Of a stretch of DNA of 64,000 nucleotides, positions 38,901 to 52,000 are shown piece after piece; position 1 is the stretch's first letter, and the number at the start of each line of letters is the position of its first letter. The notes beneath the pieces were generated by a model. The model made no database searches, was not told where the DNA came from, and saw only the letters and a list, made by a program, of their open reading frames with translations. The stretch is from Ananas comosus (lineage: Eukaryota; Streptophyta; Magnoliopsida; Poales; Bromeliaceae). The DNA is taken from positions 4,259,502 through 4,323,501 of the forward strand of contig NC_033638.1 in NCBI RefSeq assembly GCF_001540865.1, read 5' to 3'. Made by a program: the position numbers and the translations under genes.

Positions 38901-40062
38901 TGTTTTGATCTAGATGATCATGGTTTGGCGTTGTACATTCTTGTATCAGGCTTCGACCAAGGCACCGGCTTCAGCCGACTTTCGCATTGATCATATCAGC
39001 ATGACTTAGTCACAGCACTTGGGTGTATTCATTGACACCAGGTCGGTTTGGCCATCGACCAGAAGTGTACTATCCAAATAGGTCGTCCAGTGAGCGCATG
39101 AATCAGGTCGGTGCAAGCAATGCGACAGGCAACACTTGAGGTCTGCAGACCAATATGGCAGGCACCAGATTGGGTTTGATTTGGATTGTTTATCCTTGAG
39201 GCATCTGTTCAGTTGAGTTTCTATTGAGTAATAGTTGGTTCTTGTTCATTTATTATCTTGTTTTTATTACTACTGTAGTTGCTCTTGTATCATGCCATAT
39301 ACACATCTGTTGTTTTATCTCCTTTGTTTTCCAGTGAATACGATTTGCCTTCATGGCTCTGTCGTACCTACTGGGAAACCTTGGTTGTGGTTTCTCACCC
39401 CCCCCCCCAATTTCCCCAGGTGACTCGGGCGAGGAGTTGATTCTTGGTGCGACGGGAAGACGTCCTAGCTAGGCTACAGTAGCGGTCGTCACCCTGGTTA
39501 CTTTCTCTTTCTGCATTTAGTAATTTAAATAATAAATGGTTCAGTTAGATGATCACTATGAATGTTTGAGTATTTGTGAACTGGTTTGAGTTGATGTTTT
39601 CCTATGATGCTTGCGATTGGAGATTTATGAATAATCGGTACTTGGATTTATGTATTTACGCATTATGGTTTTCTACCCCTCGAGGTAGTCGGTTTTCAAA
39701 ATGAGGTTTCCAAGTGGGAAACAATTTTAAAAGGTTTTTCGAATGATTTTGATGAATAATTAAATAGAGTTCAAAAATAAAGCTTCCGGGTGGGGAGCAC
39801 TTTTAATTAGGATGATTATTGTATTGTGCATCGCATCATCCAGCGCCTAAGAAGTGTTTAAAGGCATGCATCATCTCTAAGGATCGCTAGCTGTATGGAA
39901 ATGCATCACATGAATTGTTTGTGGATTGGTGAATGTAAGTTGTTATTGTGATCCCGATGTTGTTGGTGGTACGCCGTGCAAATATAAAGGAGACTCTGTC
40001 CGTGTGGCCAGAGAAACTTTGTATTTGTGGCGAATCTGTACGTCTTGTGAGCCAGGTTGAAT

Positions 40063-40099
<37 letters not shown>

Positions 40100-43000
40100 C
40101 GTTTTCTACAACTCTGACTTCTAAAATGGTATTTATTATAAAAAGGGTTTTAAAATCGGCCCCAGGGCGTGACAGTAACAAAGATGCCCACAAGACAAAA
40201 CGTATGAGCATATGTCATTAGGACGTTTCATAGGACTCATTTGGCTTTAACTCTTTCTAGTACGTTAATTATGATGACCAATTCAATAGTACTAGCAACT
40301 TATTAGGCCGAAACACCAGCTCAAGATGCTTAAACTTAATTATTAGTACTAGAGTACTCAGTCATTATATTGCCAAATACAATCGCTTTTCTATCAAATA
40401 CGGGAATATTAGGGTGACAAACTCCATTTAGATATTGATGTCCTCACTAGGCCCAATCACACATATAGTCTAGGATTACCAAATGATATGAGATTCAGGT
40501 GGCTCCCACAGTTTTCAAGAGGTGGCTCCTGTAGCACTTTGTCCTACATAGTGGTGCCTATTCGGAGTTGAGTCAATTTTGTATTAGGTTTGATTGAGTC
40601 CTTTAGATTTTATTTTTTTTTTTCTAACTTTCGGATTTATTATTTTTATTAATTTATTTTAGAGATTTTTTTAGATTTTTAGGATTTATCATATGGACTT
40701 AATTCCTTAAAACTTAGGGATATGGTTTAGGAATATTTTGGATTCGTTCGAATTAGAGAATGATCCCTGAAATTTGTGGGATTTGTTTTAGACTAGGATT
40801 GTCTTAATAGATACAAATATAGTCTAGGGCTGGTAATGATTTTGTCTTAATAGATATAAATATAGTCTACGGCCTATAATTTTAGAAAAGAGTTATGATG
40901 GAATAAAATTTGGCTTTTAATGTGTTGACTGCAGTAATGGTATCTTTTTCTTCCTCTTGCTATGTGCGCGAGTGAATATCTACCTTTCTCAAGATTCCTT
41001 CTCTTCTTCCAACCCTTGTTCTCCGATCTTTTTTTTTTAAAAAAAATCTAAAGTTAAATTTTATATAAATATGAGCTCATCACTAGCAAGATTAGGGTTT
41101 TCCTTATTTGTCCGGCATCAATTTTGGTATTAAAGCATTGATCCTGGAATAATTCAAATCATTTTTTTAATTTTTGGATCATGGACTCTATTTCTCTGAC
41201 TAATTCTTTCTAAACTTCTATAAGATTTGATGGGGATTTCTTGTCGAGTACAAATTGATCATCAATTTTCTCATGATCTTTTGCCGGGAAAATTTGTGGA
41301 GAAATTAGGCCTTATTTCGTATCATTGTTTTTCTCCATTTCTTGTGTCTTGTGATGACAATATTATTGAATCCAAGTACATCAAATCTGGCATGCTCACA
41401 TTGCAAGATGAGTACAAAGACGAAATTGTACTTGTTGTGGTTGATATAGAAGGATGTGATATAATACCTGGATGACAATGGCATGAGGCAAAGAATGTTT
41501 TTCTAGCCATGTAGGAAAATAGGTATATCTTTCACGAAGGAAAATAGGTATATCTTTCACAATAATGGCATTTGATACACTAATTTTCCAAAGGTCAGGA
41601 AGCTGAAGTCGATGCGGCCAAATCCAATCATGTTTGATCCTTTACTATCTCTGTTGACTCTTACTTTAGAGCCATCTAAACAGATTATTAAGGCACCTAT
41701 TATTCCACCCCATTATCACCACCTAAGGCCATCTTCTACCACAACTCAAGTTTCAAACAACAGTCCTGACTGAGATGGTGCTAATAAAGATAGTTTGAGA
41801 TGCGGGCATGGAATTACACCACTTCATCCTCCTTACGACTCAATATATCTTCATCCTATTATTGATTATCATGATCTTGAGGACAAGAACCTGTGGAGCA
41901 GAAGCGAGTGATGTAGAGTCGGATTAGGATAGGATTTGGTAGAGTCATATTTTATTTATTTAAAATCAATTTTTATATTAGGTTTGATTGAATTGTTTAG
42001 ATTTTTATTTTTTTCTAATTTTTGGAATTATTATTAGTTTATTTTAGAGATTTTTTTAAAAGATTTTTAGGATTTATCATGTGGAATAGATCCCTAAAAG
42101 TTAGGGACATGGTTTAGGATATTTTTACATTATGTCCGAATTAGAAAAAGATCCTTAAAACTCGTGGGGTTTGTTTAGACTAGGGTTATGTTTTAACGGC
42201 TATATATATAGCCTACGGCTCCTAATTTTAGAGAAGAGTTATGATGGAATAAAATTTGGTTTTCAAAATGTTGAAAGCAATCATGGTATCTTCTTCCTCT
42301 TGCCATGTGAACTAGTGAATATTTATCTTTCTCAAGGTCCCTTCTCTTCTTCTAACCCTTGTTCTCTAATCTTTTCTTAAAAATCCTAAAATTTAGTTCT
42401 ATATAAATATAGGCTCATAACTAGCAAGATAGATTAGTGTTCTTCTAATTTGTCCTGCATCACATAGCACTCTACTCCCACACTTTCGACTAGCACTTAT
42501 TATAGTAGTATATATAATGAGCAACTTGTTAGGCTCAAACAACCGGTCCAAAATACATCAGCCCAATTATTAGTAGAGTGCTTAGTCCTCATATGCCCAA
42601 ACTCAATCCCTTTCCTATCAAATATGAGAATATTAAGGTTTTACACTAGTTTCTTTTCATGCAAGAATAAAGAGTTCAGTAGTCGAAAGGCCCAATTTTG
42701 TTCAGAGCATTTTTTGCAAAAAGACCTAATTGTGGTATAATTTTTTAATTCTACATCACAGGAGTGAAAGATATTTAACTTATACAAGATCATTAAACAA
42801 AGGGCTTCCACAATTAACTCAAGTAACACAAATCAACTAGCAAAAAAGTAAGAAACTTCAAATAACGAGTATTTAAAGTATATAAACTAAATTTACCAAT
42901 TTCGCGATCTTTCTTGAGTGTTGCAGCCATACATAAAGCTGTTCCAATAGGACTTGGTATGTCAATAGCTTCAGCTATCTCTTCTTGTGATGCTACCTCC

Positions 43001-46000
43001 ACCCATCTTTTCACCACAGCCACATTCCATGTCTCAATGCACAAATGCAAAGGCCTATATACAAAAGGAGACTAAAATTTCAATATACTGATGAAGAAAA
43101 TAAGAGAATAACAAGACAATTGATTCAACCGTATAGATGACTGTAACCCAAAAAAAAAAAATCATCAGTAAGTGAAGAAAACATTTGTTTTCCCGAAAAA
43201 TGGCCTGTCTGAAATAGCATAAAACAAAGAGGCCCAACTACAATCAAACATCAACTTTCCACACGGCAAGCATCTAAGATGGCTTCAACAATTTCAACAA
43301 TGATAATGTCACACAAGTACTGAAAATCTTTATGGCCAACAACGAACAACTATAAGAGTATGCAACTATCTCAATAGAGATTTTCTAAAATTTTCCATAC
43401 AAGTTCAGTAATTACGTGTTCACTTGCATCCCCCCTTCTCCCAGTCTTCCAACCCCCCCTCTCTCTCTTCTCTCTCTCTTATATCACTCTGAGACATCAA
43501 AGTTCTTTCTTTTTATAGGAAAACCATCCGAATGTATGAGGGGATTAGACAAAACTGAGGATTTAAGTGCCCATCGGCACGGACCGTATCTACCATACTA
43601 TGTCGTGCCAATAAGATAACGGCACGATACAGCCTCCGTGCCGATGGCACCGCTCAAAACCCTCTATTCTTTAAACTAGTAAGTAATTTTCTCAATAAAG
43701 TTCAAATGATTTGATAAAGATACATAATAAGTAAGTAGAAAATTGTGTTGCTAAAAAAAATAAATATTTCGTGCCATTATGTGTCGGCACACATATTTTT
43801 GTGACCGGCACTCATCGGCACGGTCCAGCACGCATCGTGCCAGCAGGTTTTCGACACGACCCCGTGCCACGGCACTTAAATCCTTGGTCAAAACCAAATT
43901 GAACATTAATGAGAATCTACAAACTGATATACACTATCTCCCAAAAACCACAAACTTCCCCACAAACCTATGTACTTACTAGACAACCTGTAATCACAAA
44001 AAGCAAACTAAAACCTCTCCTGATACAAAACAAAATAACAAATTATACAACCATTACACCAACCACAACTTGAGTTTTCTTTATCCAGAATATCAACCAA
44101 CAAAATAACAAAACAATCTCCAATGAACATCAGACAATCTTCATTTCTTGGCAATCTCAGCTGCTAGCCACCATCCTGTCCAAAACTTATTGCCTCCTCA
44201 GTGTGGTCGCTGGTCAAAAACATTTTTGTAGCATTTATTAGGCAGACTTCTCCTTATCACTTAATAGCTATAATCTTTAAGATGCTAGATTGCAAACGTG
44301 ATCAACAATCATACGCAGTGCAGCCAATGTTATTTCGTCCACAATTGAAGATTTGGTTCTAAATATCATGGAATTTCTTTGCAGCATTCCCCTCCACATA
44401 TTTATAATTAACACCAGGTACTAGGCCTTTTTCACCCTTTGATCTATCCCTTACTTTCTCTATAAAGTTCGTAACTCATTTAGTTACACTCTCCATATGT
44501 TTATGATAAACAAGTCCCAAGCCTTCCTCATCCTTTAATCTACCGCCTGCTTGCTCTGTACGATTCATAACTCAAGCAGTGATCTGAACAATTTATTGAA
44601 ATGAAACTTCTCCCTGTATTTTCTCCCACACTCTGTTTACCAAACCACACTCCAAAATATACATGTTGCACCCTTTCTTCACCATCAGCTCATAGTACAC
44701 ACTACACACTAAACCTCCCCTATTAGTCCCCTCTGCAAATTAGTTTGGTGTGAATTATGTTATTCACAACCAACCAGCAACTTGATCAAGACTGGGATCT
44801 TCCAGATAACGTTGACAATCTCACTTCTTATCCTACCATCAGTCAATACATCATAACAACTCTTACCCCAAAAGTCCTTTGCCCCTAACCTTCAATTTTC
44901 CCCCCATCCTCATTTGTACTGATAAATTGACTCTCAAGTGCAGTGAACTTATCTCTCTCTCCCCCTCAACTCTTCAATTAGTCTCCCCTGCTATGCCATT
45001 TTACTAGCCCAAGCATCATATTAGTTTCAGCTACCGTCACATTTCACTGAGTGACAAGAAATTTAATGACTCAGGAAATGGTGTAGAGGGGATTCTTAAA
45101 GTTTGTCGTGGACAAAGATAGCATTTAGGGTTCACTATAATTGTAATAGCAACATAAAAGTATTTCTTACTATGCCGGAGGACATTTGAAGTCCGTATCA
45201 TGATTATTAATCATGACAAAATCTAAGGGTTGTAGCCTTGTAATTGACTTTAGATGGAAAACAAAATCTTCTAAACTTTTACATCTTTGGGTTCATATAA
45301 TACGTCTTCCTTTATCTTCTTATTATCTTCTGAAACCAAGTGTTATCTTGATTCAACACAGTAAGCTATCATGCAACCCTATCCTTAGTCATGGATGTTT
45401 TGTTTCCTCAGCTAAAATTCCTCGTACAAATTGTGAAGTTCACTATAACAAAGATATCCTTTTTTTTAGAGAGAAATAACAATGACATCCTTATACATAA
45501 AGAAAGCCATTTGTAAGTCAGCCATCAAGAGAATTACAAGACTCATTTAATAAAAAACATATAAAATTATTCTTGCAAAAATCCTGCATACCAGTATTGT
45601 ACAAAAATGTGAAGCAAAAAGTATCTAAACTACAATGCATGCCATGCCCACGATAGGGTACATTAAAAGTCAAGAAAAGATTAACTGTGAAGTTCTTTCT
45701 TGAGTATTGCTTCCCTGACCAGTACTCTTGCAACAGTTACACATAAACTCTGATCAGGCATAACATATCAAATGATATTAGATATCATGTAAAACAACCA
45801 AGTTGGATGAATGGAATGCTCTTTATCCTCCCTTCCATCTATACATGTTCTCTTTATGAGCCTATTATGTAGAATATATTTTTTAACTTGTTTGTTAGCA
45901 ATGCAACATAGTACATCAAGTGCTCAAATAAATTCAATTTCCAACATCAACTATCCATTTTCTCCTTCCTACACAAGAAACTTTCGGCAAAAAAGATAAC

Positions 46001-49000
46001 AACATGCAAATTCTAAAATTAGATCATTTAGTATCAAAGTTGATCAATCTGATTGAATGTAAGTTCAGGAGTACTAATTAAGAATTTAAGAGGACAAAAT
46101 ATCCACGTGTAGGTTTAGATTTGAATAAAAGACCAAAGGAAACAAGAAAAGAACGAGCATTAGACAGAGAGAATCTAATCCCCTTGATTAAACAAGTTAA
46201 ACATAAAGCCGGTAGTAGAATGGATAGTGGCCATTGTTTTCTATAAGTACATCATGGAAATATACCAGTATTCAATATTGAAGTGGCCAGACAAAGATGG
46301 TTAGTGATGAAGTGGAGCTATAGTTAATGACAAGGAAACACATTCAAAGAGAAAAGTTGATAATTTTGCAGCCTGGTCGACGTAGTAATAATGCACTCCT
46401 TGAAGAATCCACATTCAACATTCAGAGCCATGACAAGTTTAATGATAATTTCAAACTATTAGATAAAGCAAACGACAGTAAATAGAAACACCATGTAATG
46501 AAATTAGATTTCATGTGTCGTATCTCTATTAAAGTAGCATAGCCAAGTGCTACTCCAGGTCGTACCAGAAAATTGAAGTTGAAATTTTTCTTACGTTTTT
46601 CTATGTGCATTCAGGAAACCCATTGATCGGCAGCCACCATATCCCAAAATGACAATTGCACATTCTGTGAACCTCTTGGTGATGACCCTATGCAACACAG
46701 ATTCACCTTCATCATCCACCACATTTGGATCTGCTCCAGCCAATAGTAATTCCTATATCAAGTAAAAATGTATAAGAACATCAAGCTATGAACAAAGGAT
46801 CTGACTGCACCCGCACGTACAAAGGTGTAAAGAAAAAAAATAAAAAGGAAACAGAACAACAGTAAAAGAAGACATACTCGCATGCATTCAGGTTGGCCGT
46901 GAAAAGCACAAACGTGAGCAAGCGAAGGACCACAGCCTTCTCTAAGCGTAAAACAAACATTAGCAGATTTATTTATGAGAGCTCGCACACATTCAGCGGA
47001 ACCAGCAGCCAGAGCAAACACAATTGGGGGATCGCCATCCTTATCCAGTATGTCCACATCAGCCTCCTTGTAAGCCAGAATAATCTCCACGAGCTCTACA
47101 GAACCCCGTCGACATGCTAAATGCAAGGCAGTATGGCCTTCAGAATTTTGTGCTTCTAAAAGGGAACAGATTGAGCTGCTGTTTCTCTCAGATGCAGCCT
47201 TTGCCAGCAGATCTCTATTATGTAGAAAAGAACAGATGGTTACAGTTAATCCTTACAAACAGGTGGAAAGCTCAAAATAGTCAGACTAACCTAACACCGG
47301 CAGAGTCTCCTTCATTTACAAGTCGATGCAAAACGTTAGGATTATAATGAAAAACCTCCAGAACAGATGTAGGAGATGGCTCTGTGGCATTTGTTAAGGA
47401 AGCCTTCACAGGGTCACTATTCAAAATAAAAGCATGAGAATTTCAATATTAAACCTAGAATTTGTATATAAACAACTCAAGCATCTAACGAGAAAATAAT
47501 TAGTGGCATCCCATAAAAGCACTTCAAGCATTTCATACGATGCACAGACGAATCATATCTATTTAAGCTCTTAATTTCTTGCTTTGATATAAGAGCAGTT
47601 TCCTTTTACTCCCCTTGCTCTGTGTGATCTAGCATACGAGAGAACAGGAAAAAAGGCAGTACAAGTAATCAGTAATGGCAACATATATTGAAATATTTCA
47701 AGAATCAAGCCTGTAATACTTGTCTGGACTGGCAGGGGTACTCCTAGGTAGTTCTTGCAGATGGTGAAGAAATATAGCGAGCATTGCTTGAAAGGTAGGT
47801 CTCTTAGAAGCTTTGAACTGTAGACACTCGCCAATCATCTTCCACAGTTCTCTGGGTAGCCCAGCACCCACTACACTTGCATACTGAGGAGGCAACCTAC
47901 GAGCCTTAACAACTGACCGATATATTTCCTCCGCACTCAGGCCAGCCCATCTGCATTTAAGGCACAGAACCTAATCTTATCATTCAAAGTTTATAAATAC
48001 CAACACGTACAAAGTAAAGGGTCAGACCACCTACGGAACAGAACCAGTGCACATTTCTACAAGTGTGCATCCAAAACTCCATGCATCAGTCTCTGGCGAT
48101 ATGCCAATTGCGTCATCCGAGAATGGATTTAGTGATTTCTTTACGGGCTCCCAAGCCTCTGGAGCTGTGTAATGTGGACTTAGTAGAGTACAATCCATGC
48201 ACGAATGTACTCCTGAATACCATTCTTCGGAAGCAGATCGAGCTTTATGGCAAGTAAGCTTCTTAAGTATTGCAGGAAGACCATAATCAGAAACAACTGC
48301 ACGGCAATTTGCATCTAACAGAAGATTGGATGGCTTTAAACTCATACAAACAATACCAGCAGAGTGTAGTTCCGCCACACCACGAGCTATATCTACCCCA
48401 TACCTGCAATAACAGAATCAACACATCAAACTTGAAACTCCATTACTTCAATCGAGAACACATCAATTAATTTATACTTTCATATTACAATAATAAAAAT
48501 ATAAAGTAAAAAAGCATATAACATACTTTCACGTGCAAAATTCCTTCATGGGAAATGTAGCAGGCTTTTCGTTGCTATTGTAACATGAATTGTTTCTATA
48601 AATACGACCAATATACCAAAATCTTGCACTATAATGTTGTATATGATGTTTTACTTCTATATACACAATTACACTTGGTATAGGGCAGTGCCTTTTCTAA
48701 TTCAACCAAGGACAGTCAAATAAAAGGCAAATGCGAATGATGAATAGAAACATCACACACTAAAGTGCTATGTATGATGTTTGATTGTAAATTAACAACT
48801 AGTATGGCTTGTGCAACCACTTTCGAGTGCTCTGAAGTTCCACCAAAATGATGAATAGAATATCTTCCACAAAGGCCTGTTTTGGCATGGTTCGCACAAC
48901 CACTTTGAGTGCTCTGAAGTTCCGGAGGAAAAAAAAAAAAAAAGAACAAAAAGCACTCCTAAGTTCTAAACTCTAACCGATTGCCAGCTTGGTATGAAAG

Positions 49001-52000
49001 GAGTGGTGGAACCTTGCATAGAGGAAGCACTCATGGATGCTTTCTCAAGCGAAGCCTCTATCATCTTTTTTTCATGTTTTTAATAATCAATTGTTTTTTA
49101 ATAATCACACAAATAGAAAAAATGGAGCTCTGAAGCAGTTCTGTACTTACGGAGCTCTGAAGCAACTGGCGAAATAGAAGCAAGGGACCAAAAAAGGCCA
49201 AACCAAATAATGGATAGAAAATCTCATTGAAAGATGCAACTAATAGGGCGCAAAAGAACAAAGTCTTTTGGCAATACATCATGATTAATTAAGAAAAATA
49301 AACAATAAATCTCCATAGAAAAATCTAATAGCGAATTCAATAACAATAATACTTCTTTGTATAGTATATTTAATGGAACAAGTATTTTCTATAGCATTCA
49401 TGGTTGAGCTGTCTATCTGCATCAAATATGATGTCATAAAAAGAATTTGTTGTATAACAAAAACAAAAGATGCAACATAAGCATGAATAAATGTATCGGT
49501 ATTTTCAAAAACACCACAAAACATTGATGTCACCCCTAAAGATTAGGCCACCTAATTAACGCAGGCCACATGCAGTTTTCTTTCTTTTAATTTATTTATT
49601 TTTTGATCTAATGATTTTCGTACTAAAATTCAACTCCAATATTCAAAATTAAAAGATTGAGGATTAATTCACTAGTCACAGGTGTTCAAAAGAATATAAT
49701 CTTTCTTAGGGCAATTGAAAACATGAGGATTTAGATGCCTCATCAGGCATAAGAAGGTCATTAAGGACCTCAAAGCATACTACCAGAGTCTATAGTGCTA
49801 CATCAAGCTAGAATGTCCGTAGTTAAGGCATCTTAGTTGATCATTTAATACATTAGGCATCATTTCAAGGTAATATATATAGAATTATTTTATGTAAAGA
49901 CTATGATGAGTTTTGGAAGAGCAGCCTACTCTTATTAGGAGAGTCCAATTGATGTCTCTCTTCCACAGGCACCTTTCAGATCTCAGAAAACTAGTGGAGT
50001 ACCATGAAATCTTAAAGCCGGTAATATGCTTACTTCTCCGTACTACTGTCAAAATCTCCCCACATCTTTCTCTTTCATTCAAAGGCTTTCATCTCTCAAA
50101 GCAGAAAACTGGGCATATTCCAATTCAATTGTCTTGTCTTTTGCCACCCATTTGATAAAAACCGCAACTCCGTTCTGCATATGCAAAACAATGCATACGG
50201 GGCTCTCTCCCTCTCCCTCCCACTCTCGGTTTTGTGTTTTTCAACCCATTTAATAAAAACCCCAACTCCATTTAGAAAGCCCGACTCCACTCTGCATATG
50301 CAGCACAATGCACGAAGTTCTCTCAACTCCATACTCTGCAACCAAAATATAGAGTATCTCACTCTCCCTTCGAACTACATTGTCTTGTGTTATGACCCCA
50401 ATTAATTAACTCATGCACTTTGCATAAACAATGTGATACAGGAGGGACCACCAACTCTAGAACCAAAAAATAAAGCATATCGCTCTTCGTTCAAATTTCA
50501 TTGTTTTGCATTACAACCCCAATTAATAACAAATACTCCATTCTATAAGCAGCAAGATGCAGGAAGGCTCCTAATATTCCACTTTTTGTAAGTGTCAAAT
50601 TGTAGGCATTTTTATTTTTACACTAAAAGAGGCAGAATGATTCAAACACATGATGCGCAAGTAACAGTCAAACATTCTTACCAATACGACAAAGTTTGCG
50701 GGATGAATAAACATTTATTGACATTGATGGATACCTTATTTGTTCTTAGACCAAACTACAAAACTAGGAATAAAGCCTTCTAGCACATTGTTGGATCGCC
50801 ACAAGCAATACACGTCTTAAATTGGCAAGAAGATTCTTAAGCCTGCTACATGGCTTTCTACCGTTACAGTTCAAATGTTGACTAACGGGAAACCAACTTC
50901 AAGCAGTGGAGTACCTTAGAAGAGGATTTCAAGAAGGGAAAAATATATAGTCATTAGAATTAAGGTTGTTTTTATGAGGTGCACAATTGCAAATCCCATA
51001 GAGCAAAAATTTGCCATTATCCAAATAATATCTTTTTTATTTCTTTGCTTGTGAATGTCAGTTGTAAAAACAATCCACATGCTGAAATAAGGTTTTCAAA
51101 AGAAATTTGCTCCTATGTGTGATAAATGATATCTACACCTTTGTAAACCAAGATGCATCCGAAGACGCATAAATTATAGGTCCTCCGAGCTTTGGGTTCA
51201 ACTACAAGCATTTCCATACTCTACAATATTCCTTAGTATGGTTTCCACACCTGAAGCTTTTACCAGAATAGTTAGTAATGTCTCCACATGTGAAAGACGA
51301 GTAGATGAATGCATTACCTTAGTCAGAAAAGTAAGGATTATTGTTAGAAGCAGGGCATTGGCATGTCAGGCAAGATTTTCTCTAGGCCGGTAAAATGCGG
51401 ATTTTCATGTTGTCAAAGCAGCCACACAATTTTAAAGACAAGCTTATTTGAAGTAATTAGAGAATTTCATTTACAAGTTCACAAAAGATCAACTCCTTAA
51501 AGATTAATATAGCAGCCTAGCAGGCAGTAGGATGATTTTGAGCAATTGAAGATATGTCGATGAGTGAGTGCGTAATGCATCACTCAAGTTATAACTCGTC
51601 TTACTGCCATGATTCTTTCCAGCGTAGCCATGGGAAAAAAAAAAAATTTAAAAAAAAAAAGAAAAAGAAAAAGAAGAAGCTGAACCTGAGAATCTGCTCC
51701 AATGTGAATCGACCTTTGTTCTGCTCCATCTCGGATTGGATGGATCCATTATACCTGTCCATCACAAGGCAGAGGTATCCGTCCATCCGGATCACCCCGT
51801 GGAAAGGGCACACATTCCTACACCACATCGAGGCTCGCCGGAGCTTCTCCAGCTTTTCCAGCACCAAATCTACGTCCATACCTTCAGTGACTGCGATCCT
51901 CTTCACCGCCACCTGGTGGCGACACTTTCCCGCTCCCCGGCCGCCAGCTGCAGCTGAAGATCCCCTCGAAAGCACAGCAGACCACATCTCCTGCCCAGCC

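Larger units (their letters stand above)
36153..40174 (+). mobile_element. 4.0 kb solo LTR in KEG intron 7
   Basis: Starts TGTAAGGACTG, ends GGGCGTGACA, and is flanked by the exact 5-bp duplication GTAAC (36148-36152 and 40175-40179). There is no primer site, internal region or second LTR between these flanks, so it is a solo LTR left by recombination. Termini match the TGTCACGCC-family LTRs elsewhere in the window. It is opposite in orientation to KEG. It holds a TATA box, a very GC-rich leader (36880-37650) and an (AT)n tract. Proline- and arginine-rich frames in the GC-rich part are not genes. Confidence 0.88.
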
